From assembly GCA_018333395.1 (NCBI GenBank), contig JAGXSQ010000091.1, positions 1-38,151 on the forward strand: a stretch of 38,151 nucleotides of DNA, given 5' to 3'. The stretch is from Dethiobacter sp. GTDB lineage: Bacteria > Bacillota_D > Dethiobacteria > Dethiobacterales > Dethiobacteraceae. The stretch's first letter is position 1. Every line of letters starts with the position of its first letter. The translations under genes were made by a program, and so were the position numbers. The notes under the pieces are model-generated. The model was not told where the DNA came from. It was given only the letters and a program-made list of their open reading frames with translations, and searched no databases. Shown here one piece after another: positions 34,178 through 38,151 of the stretch.

Positions 34178-34236
34178 TCTAAGCTACGTAACCCGAGGAT
34201 TCTCCTTTAGCAGAGAAATTGTTGGGAGGGAAGGCA

Positions 34237-35850
34237 ATGTCAATCCTGGAAGATAAACAGCAGGAGAACTACGAATATTGGCTGGAGCTCGATCAGCAGC
34301 TACTGTGGCGCCGGGAGGAAGCTTACAATGTTGGCGGGAGGAAGCAACAGGAGCGGTTAGCGAAGCAAGGTAAAAGGCCGGCTCGGGAACTGGTAAGCCT
34401 GCTTGTTGACCCGGGGACAGATTTTTATGAGCTGGGGCTGGAAGCGGGCTACCATATAGGCTATCCTGAGCAGCCTCACATTCCCGGGGGAGGTCTAGTT
34501 ACCGGCGTAGGCAAAGTCCATGGCAAGGACTGTATGATTTTTGCTAACGAGAGCCGGATGACAGCGGGAACGTATTACCCCATTACGCTCAAGAAACATA
34601 TGAGGGCGCAGAAAATCGCCGAGCAGTGTGGGCTGACCTGTATTTATATCGCCGACTCCGGCGGCGTCTTTTTGCCGCTGCAACGCGAATGCTTCGCTGA
34701 CGAGGGCATGTTTGGCTCCATGTTCTATAACATGACGCGTATGTCGGCTAGCGGTATCAAGCAGTACACGCTGAGCACCGGCGGCAATACTGCCGGAGGC
34801 GCTTATATCGTTTACTTGGCTTGCGAGTCGATTATGATTGACAAGCTTGCCTATGCCTTCCTCGCCGGGCCGCCCATGGTACGCTCCGCTATCGGGGAGG
34901 AAATATCGGCCGAAGACTTGGGCGGGGCCTATGTCCATACCCAGCATTCCGGCGGCGCTGACCACTTTGTCCGCACGCAGGAAGAAGGCATCGCGAAACT
35001 GCGGGAGATTATCGCTTTTGACCCGCCGCAGGAATTTCACGGCCAGCGCTACGAATCTTGGGAGGAGCCGCTATACGGCCCGGAAGAATTAATGAACTGT
35101 ATGCCGGCTGATCCGTACAAGCCGGTCAATATTTATGATGTGATTAAATGCCTGGCTGATGGAAGCTACTTTCAGGAGTACAAGGCAGGTTACGCTCCAG
35201 GTCGCGGGGACAATATTGTCTGCGGGAAAATCTGGCTCAAGGGAATGCCCATCGGTATTGTAGCCTCCAACAGAAACGGCGTTATTTTTATTGAGGCGGC
35301 CCGCAAGGCCACGGAGTGGGTGATGCGTTGCGGCAATGACAAGACGCCGCTACTCTACATCCAGAACTCGCCAGGCTATATGGTCGGCAGCAAAGAGGAG
35401 TGGGGAGGTATCGGCAAGTACGGCGCTGATATGGTTCGCGCCTGCGCCTGTGTCGAGGTGCCAAAAGTGCAGTGGGTGATCGGCCCGGACCATGGGGCGG
35501 CCAATTATGGGATGTGCGGGCGCGCTTATAACCCCCGCTTCATCTTCCATACGATGCGAGCCAGGACGACGGTGATGTCCGGGCGCACAGCTTCTTTCAT
35601 TCTAGAGAGCATTGAAAGAAAAAATAGGGAGGCCAAGGGTGAGACGGTTGACGAGGAAAAAATGACGGAGTTCCGCGAGGCGATGGTGGAGCGCTACGAT
35701 CGGGACGGACACCCTTATGTGACAGGCTCACTATTATTTCACGACGGTATCGTTACCTGGCCGGAGGCGCGAGATAAAATTGCCCGCGGCTTTGAACTGG
35801 CACAGCACCGTTCTATTCCGGAATCAAAGTTCGGCAACTTCAAGTTCTAA
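34237..35850 (+). CDS. Biotin-dependent carboxyltransferase subunit (MCC-beta-like)
   Basis: Acyl-CoA carboxyltransferase resembling the beta subunit of 3-methylcrotonyl- or geranyl-CoA carboxylase. The 537 residues equal that family's length. TCIYIADSGGVFLPLQRECF, STGGNTAGGAYIVYLA (N-terminal oxyanion loop), FLAGPPMVRSAIGEEISAED and LGGAYVHTQHSGGADHF are in the first half; PGYMVGSKEEWGGIGKYGAD, GPDHGAANYGMCGRAYNPRF and FHTMRARTTVMSGRTAS in the second. The last reads MSGRTA where MCC-beta has MGGEQA. No biotin carboxylase or biotin carrier gene is beside it, so its partner and substrate are unknown; a decarboxylase role is possible. ATG 34237 follows GGGAGGGAAGG. Confidence 0.82.
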   Translation: MSILEDKQQENYEYWLELDQQLLWRREEAYNVGGRKQQERLAKQGKRPARELVSLLVDPGTDFYELGLEAGYHIGYPEQPHIPGGGLVTGVGKVHGKDCMIFANESRMTAGTYYPITLKKHMRAQKIAEQCGLTCIYIADSGGVFLPLQRECFADEGMFGSMFYNMTRMSASGIKQYTLSTGGNTAGGAYIVYLACESIMIDKLAYAFLAGPPMVRSAIGEEISAEDLGGAYVHTQHSGGADHFVRTQEEGIAKLREIIAFDPPQEFHGQRYESWEEPLYGPEELMNCMPADPYKPVNIYDVIKCLADGSYFQEYKAGYAPGRGDNIVCGKIWLKGMPIGIVASNRNGVIFIEAARKATEWVMRCGNDKTPLLYIQNSPGYMVGSKEEWGGIGKYGADMVRACACVEVPKVQWVIGPDHGAANYGMCGRAYNPRFIFHTMRARTTVMSGRTASFILESIERKNREAKGETVDEEKMTEFREAMVERYDRDGHPYVTGSLLFHDGIVTWPEARDKIARGFELAQHRSIPESKFGNFKF

Positions 35851-35856
35851 AAGAAA

Positions 35857-35878
35857 AGCGGCGCTGCGGTGGGCCGCT
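35857..35878 (+). terminator. Weak hairpin after the carboxyltransferase gene
   Basis: AGCGGC (35857-35862) with GCCGCT (35873-35878), ten-base loop. The T run is displaced by about nine bases (GATGGACTGTTTTT), so termination is uncertain. Confidence 0.4.
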
Positions 35879-35943
35879 GATGGACTGTTTTTAAAATACC
35901 AGAACCTCTAACCCTTTACATTAAATGGAAATATAATACACTG

Positions 35944-35972
35944 TTGACAATCATTGTGATCCATGATAAGAT
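35944..35972 (+). promoter_or_regulatory. Strong sigma-A promoter for the Gre-like gene
   Basis: Perfect TTGACA (35944-35949), 17-base spacer, TAAGAT (35967-35972) with TGA before it (extended -10). The best promoter in the window. The start is expected near 35979, four bases before a long hairpin. Confidence 0.85.
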
Positions 35973-35982
35973 TCCCCTGATC

Positions 35983-36011
35983 GGGTGTTTCGCCGTTTTA
36001 GCGAAACGCCC
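35983..36011 (+). promoter_or_regulatory. 5' leader hairpin of the Gre-like gene
   Basis: GGGTGTTTCGC (35983-35993) pairs with GCGAAACGCCC (36001-36011): 11 bp with one G-T pair and a seven-base loop, at the very 5' end of the predicted transcript. TTCCGTTTTA follows, so it is either a stabilising 5' hairpin or a leaky terminator. Confidence 0.6.
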
Positions 36012-36067
36012 TTCCGTTTTATACAGGGGGTTTTCCATTTAATGGGTAAATGTTGGAGGGAGTTAAA

Positions 36068-36511
36068 TTGGCTAAGGTTACATTGTCAAAAGCCACATTT
36101 GAAAATTTGGTCAAACATTTGGTAGAAATTGAAGATGGGAAGAAAAAGCTCCTTGAGGAATACTACCCTGAACAGTCGACAGAACGTAATGAAATCGAGA
36201 TGCTTATCGACAATTATATTAAACGCCTTGACCAACTTATCAGAAATGCAAAAAGGTCGCAAACTACAGACAACAAAGTACCCTTTGTAACCATAGGCAG
36301 TGAAGTGGAAATACAGGACTTATCGGACCTGGATGTCTTTAAGTATCGCATAGTGAGCCCCTTCCGCGGCAGTATAAGAGAGGGAGATGTATCGTATTTA
36401 TCACCGGTTGGTAAGTCGTTATTGTTTAAAAAAGTCGGCGATGAAGTAGAGGTTATAGCCCCCGGAGGGGTCTTCCTCTACAAAATAAAATCTATTTTGC
36501 TGCAGGGGTGA
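36068..36511 (+). CDS. Gre-like transcription factor with divergent N-terminus
   Basis: Relative of the GreA/GreB factors that bind the RNA polymerase secondary channel. The 147-residue product has an N-terminal coiled-coil candidate (about 5-72) and a C-terminal Gre domain (about 80-146: FVTIGSEVEIQDL, FKYRIVSPF, SPVGKSLLFKKVGDEVEVIAPGG). The GDLSENAEY-type acidic tip that stimulates RNA cleavage in GreA is missing; LEEYYPEQSTERNEIE lies there instead. TTG 36068 follows TTGGAGGGAG. The coding sequence is markedly A+T-rich (18 G/C of 60 at 36061-36120), unlike its neighbours, which suggests transfer. It is coupled by overlap to a 21-codon frame. It could inhibit or modulate polymerase rather than rescue it. 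Confidence 0.78.
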   Translation: MAKVTLSKATFENLVKHLVEIEDGKKKLLEEYYPEQSTERNEIEMLIDNYIKRLDQLIRNAKRSQTTDNKVPFVTIGSEVEIQDLSDLDVFKYRIVSPFRGSIREGDVSYLSPVGKSLLFKKVGDEVEVIAPGGVFLYKIKSILLQG

Positions 36512-36573
36512 CTCATACTGCAGATTCTGTGGTCTATGACGCAGCGGATAGTAATGCGGCGGTACTGGATTAG
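36508..36573 (+). CDS. Short 21-codon open frame overlapping the Gre-like stop
   Basis: A GTG overlaps the Gre-like stop (GTGA), with AGGGG before it, and the frame reads MTHTADSVVYDAADSNAAVLD then TAG. The wording is protein-like and acidic. It could be a coupled micropeptide or the last piece of a lost gene. Nothing else is recognised between 36574 and 36622. Confidence 0.25.
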   Translation: MTHTADSVVYDAADSNAAVLD

Positions 36574-36622
36574 GTAAGAAGCTGATTAGCTGCATGAATT
36601 GACGAGGGGTATTACGATCTGG

Positions 36623-36650
36623 GCGGTGGGGTAGAACCCCACCGCTTTTT
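36623..36650 (+). terminator. Terminator after the Gre-like gene
   Basis: GCGGTGGGGT (36623-36632), AGA loop, ACCCCACCGC (36636-36645) and five Ts: a perfect 10-bp stem. It separates the Gre-like unit from leuS. Confidence 0.95.
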
Positions 36651-36687
36651 CAGACTGGGGGGTAGGCTTGCATTTCCTCAAGTAATG

Positions 36688-36693
36688 TATAAT
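36688..36693 (+). promoter_or_regulatory. Possible -10 of the leuS promoter
   Basis: Perfect TATAAT, but the nearest -35-like TTGCAT (36668-36673) is only 14 bases away, too close for a normal promoter. If used, the transcript would start near 36700, just upstream of the hairpin at 36718. Confidence 0.35.
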
Positions 36694-36712
36694 AATAGAC
36701 AAAAAAGCCCAA

Positions 36713-36745
36713 GCAGGCCTGCCTGTCGGCAGGCAGGTATTTTTT
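36713..36745 (+). terminator. Terminator-like hairpin in the leuS leader
   Basis: CCTGCCTG (36718-36725), loop TCGG, CAGGCAGG (36730-36737) then TATTTTTT. Upstream, GCAGGCCTGC (36713-36722) is itself a palindrome that would use up the left arm, so the two folds exclude each other. Because it lies between the promoter and leuS it could act as an attenuator. It also resembles a common dispersed G+C palindrome. Confidence 0.5.
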
Positions 36746-36767
36746 AAATTAACAGGAGGCAGTAACA

Positions 36768-38151
36768 GTGGCTGAGTATAATCCGCAGGAGACCGAACCA
36801 AAGTGGCAAAGTTTTTGGCAGGAAAATAGCTTTTACCGTACTGACGATCACGGAAAGAAAAAATACTATGTGCTGGAGATGTTCCCCTATCCTTCGGGTA
36901 AGCTGCATATGGGGCATATGCGCGTTTACACCATCGGGGATGTTTTGGCCCGGTATCTGCGCATGCGCGGCTACAGCGTCCTGCATCCCATGGGCTGGGA
37001 TGCTTTTGGGTTGCCGGCGGAAAACGCCGCTACTTTGCGCCAGGTTCATCCGGCTGACTGGACTTACGCTAACATCGCCGTGATGAAAAAGCAACTGAAA
37101 GCTTTGGGGTTAAGCTATGACTGGGACAGGGAGGTGACCACCTGTGCTCCGGATTATTATCGCTGGACGCAGTGGCTGTTCCTGTTGTTTTATAAGCGGG
37201 GCTTGGCTTATCGGAAAAAGGCCGCCGTTAACTGGTGCCCGCGCTGTGAGACAGTGCTGGCCAACGAGCAGGTGGAGGATGGCGGCTGCTGGCGCTGTGG
37301 CGAGGGAGTGGAGACTAAGGACCTCGAACAGTGGTTTCTGCGCATTACGGACTATGCCGAGCGTTTGCTGGAGGACTTAAAGTTGCTTTCTGGCTGGCCG
37401 GAGCGGGTGCGCGCCATGCAGGAGAACTGGATTGGCAAGAGTACGGGGGCGCAAATCAGTTTTCCTGTCAAAGGCAGCGATAAGCAGATTGAAGTTTTCA
37501 CCACTCGTCCGGACACGCTTTGCGGTGTGACCTACATGGTGCTCGCGGCGGAGCACCCGCTCGTGCTGGAGCTGGTGAGCGGGACACCGCAGGAAGAGGA
37601 AGTCCGCGCTTTCGTGAAAAAGACCCGTAACCTGAGCGAAGTTATGCGTGTTGCGGCCGAGATGGTCAAAGAGGGCGTCTTTACCGGTGCTTTTTGCCAA
37701 AACCCGCTCAACGGGGAAGAAGTGCCTGTGCTGGTTGGCAACTATGTGCTGATGGGCTACGGCTCTGGTGCGGTGATGGGCGTACCAGCCCATGACCAGC
37801 GGGACTTTGAGTTTGCGCAAAAGCATGCTTTGCCCATCCGGGTAGTGATTAACCCGCCCGGCGGCGAACTGCGGCCAGAGACGATGCGGGAAGCTTACGA
37901 GGACGAAGGTGTGCTGGCCAACTCCGGCCAGTTTGACGGCTTGGCGAGCGCGGGAGCCAAAGAGGCGATTACGGCTCACCTGGCGGCAAGTGGCTGGGGC
38001 GGGGCTAAGGTCACTTACCGCCTGCGTGACTGGCTTATTTCCCGCCAGCGTTACTGGGGAGCGCCGATTCCCATTATTTATTGCGCTACTTGTGGGCCGG
38101 TGGCGGTGCCGGAAGAAGATTTACCGGTGGAGTTGCCGCGGGACGTCACTT
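36768..38151 (+). CDS. leuS: Leucyl-tRNA synthetase, N-terminal part (cut by window end)
   Basis: Class I synthetase charging tRNA-Leu. The window holds 461 codons of about 820. The GTG start at 36768 has AACAGGAGG upstream. [20 protein letters not shown] holds the HIGH-type ATP motif (about 44-49), [10 protein letters not shown] follows, and CPRCETVL with GGCWRCGEG forms the zinc-binding pair (about residues 160-185). The CP1 editing domain begins near [20 protein letters not shown] and includes [20 protein letters not shown]. The frame runs to the last base with [15 protein letters not shown], the return into the catalytic core. The KMSKS motif lies outside. I found no T-box leader, unlike many Bacillota leuS genes. 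Confidence 0.97.
   Translation, partial: MAEYNPQETEPKWQSFWQENSFYRTDDHGKKKYYVLEMFPYPSGKLHMGHMRVYTIGDVLARYLRMRGYSVLHPMGWDAFGLPAENAATLRQVHPADWTYANIAVMKKQLKALGLSYDWDREVTTCAPDYYRWTQWLFLLFYKRGLAYRKKAAVNWCPRCETVLANEQVEDGGCWRCGEGVETKDLEQWFLRITDYAERLLEDLKLLSGWPERVRAMQENWIGKSTGAQISFPVKGSDKQIEVFTTRPDTLCGVTYMVLAAEHPLVLELVSGTPQEEEVRAFVKKTRNLSEVMRVAAEMVKEGVFTGAFCQNPLNGEEVPVLVGNYVLMGYGSGAVMGVPAHDQRDFEFAQKHALPIRVVINPPGGELRPETMREAYEDEGVLANSGQFDGLASAGAKEAITAHLAASGWGGAKVTYRLRDWLISRQRYWGAPIPIIYCATCGPVAVPEEDLPVELPRDVT

Larger units (their letters stand above)
35919..36044. repeat. 13-bp inverted repeats enclosing the Gre-like gene's promoter
   Basis: CATTAAATGGAAA (35919-35931) and TTTCCATTTAATG (36032-36044) are perfect inverted copies 100 bases apart. 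Outside them TTTA (left) and TAAA (right) continue the symmetry after two bases. The promoter at 35944-35972 and a strong hairpin at 35983-36011 lie between. It resembles a small non-coding insertion (MITE-like), but no target duplication is clear. Regulatory symmetry is the alternative. Confidence 0.7.

Noticed and set aside
34142..34180. TTGACG as promoter of the carboxyltransferase gene
   Set aside because: No -10 at 16-18 bases; the nearest candidates (CATAAT, TAAATC) have spacers of 12 and 26.
36574..36767. T-box leader for leuS
   Set aside because: There is no AGGGTGG-type T-box sequence and no room for the specifier stem between the terminator at 36650 and the start.

Overview
The window looks like a chromosomal segment of an anaerobic, endospore-forming member of the Bacillota (Clostridia-type). 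The evidence is gene content and gene order: a SpoIIP-family sporulation hydrolase, a YlbF-family protein, UPF0735 and DUF1614 proteins, a Bacillus-like alr-ndoAI-ndoA block, a class I-type hybrid-cluster protein (Hcp), a potassium-dependent-type membrane pyrophosphatase, and Shine-Dalgarno sequences close to AAGGAGG before nearly every gene. I cannot name a genus. There are no insertion sequences, phage genes, CRISPR arrays, rRNAs or tRNAs that I can see. Almost all of the DNA is ordinary core genome.

Layout. (1) 1-4338: the lower-glycolysis operon, pgk (cut by the left edge)-tpiA-gpmI-eno. It is followed by secG with its own promoter and by hppA, ending at a clear terminator (6788-6823). 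(2) 7000-10339: rnr and a THUMP-type RNA methyltransferase. A convergent minus-strand gene follows (10406-11521) for a helix-turn-helix and cysteine-rich double [4Fe-4S] protein. (3) 11706-23424: a long plus-strand run with a bifunctional-nuclease-domain gene, acpS, an Rrf2/IscR regulator with iscS and iscU, a YlbF-family gene, the NAD(P)HX repair enzyme, a CBS protein, a YdcC/GerS-like lipoprotein, a LysM protein, UPF0735-hom-lysC, and alr-ndoAI-ndoA. The order acpS ... ydcC-like ... alr-ndoAI-ndoA is that of Bacillus subtilis, with Fe-S, repair and aspartate-pathway modules placed inside it. (4) 23475-29510: a class I amidotransferase-like hydrolase, serA, an unknown minus-strand gene, an FmdB zinc ribbon, an FAH-family enzyme, and a DUF1614-SpoIIP pair. 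(5) 29568-33641: a B12-binding radical SAM gene (-), a bacterioferritin (+) and hcp (-). (6) 33642-38151: a long structured intergenic region, a stand-alone MCC-beta-like carboxyltransferase, an A+T-rich Gre-like gene behind a promoter enclosed by inverted repeats, and the 5' part of leuS.

How the genes fit together. The first block converts triose phosphates towards phosphoenolpyruvate and pumps ions with pyrophosphate. The iscR-iscS-iscU block supplies Fe-S clusters, and the neighbouring YlbF-type gene, the double-ferredoxin protein and hcp are all likely Fe-S consumers. hom-lysC feeds threonine, methionine and lysine/diaminopimelate synthesis, while alr provides D-alanine, so much of region 3 serves the cell wall. 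Bacterioferritin and Hcp form an iron and nitrosative-stress corner, and hcp carries a Crp/Fnr-type box placed as for activation.

The points most worth a second look are the multi-hairpin leader at about 33963-34236, the divergent Gre-like gene and its inverted-repeat-bounded promoter (35919-36573), the internal lysC start that reproduces the Bacillus aspartokinase beta subunit, the terminator embedded in the 3' end of alr, and the YlbF homologue with a Gly-Cys tail directly after iscU. I did not find a clearly new multi-gene system.
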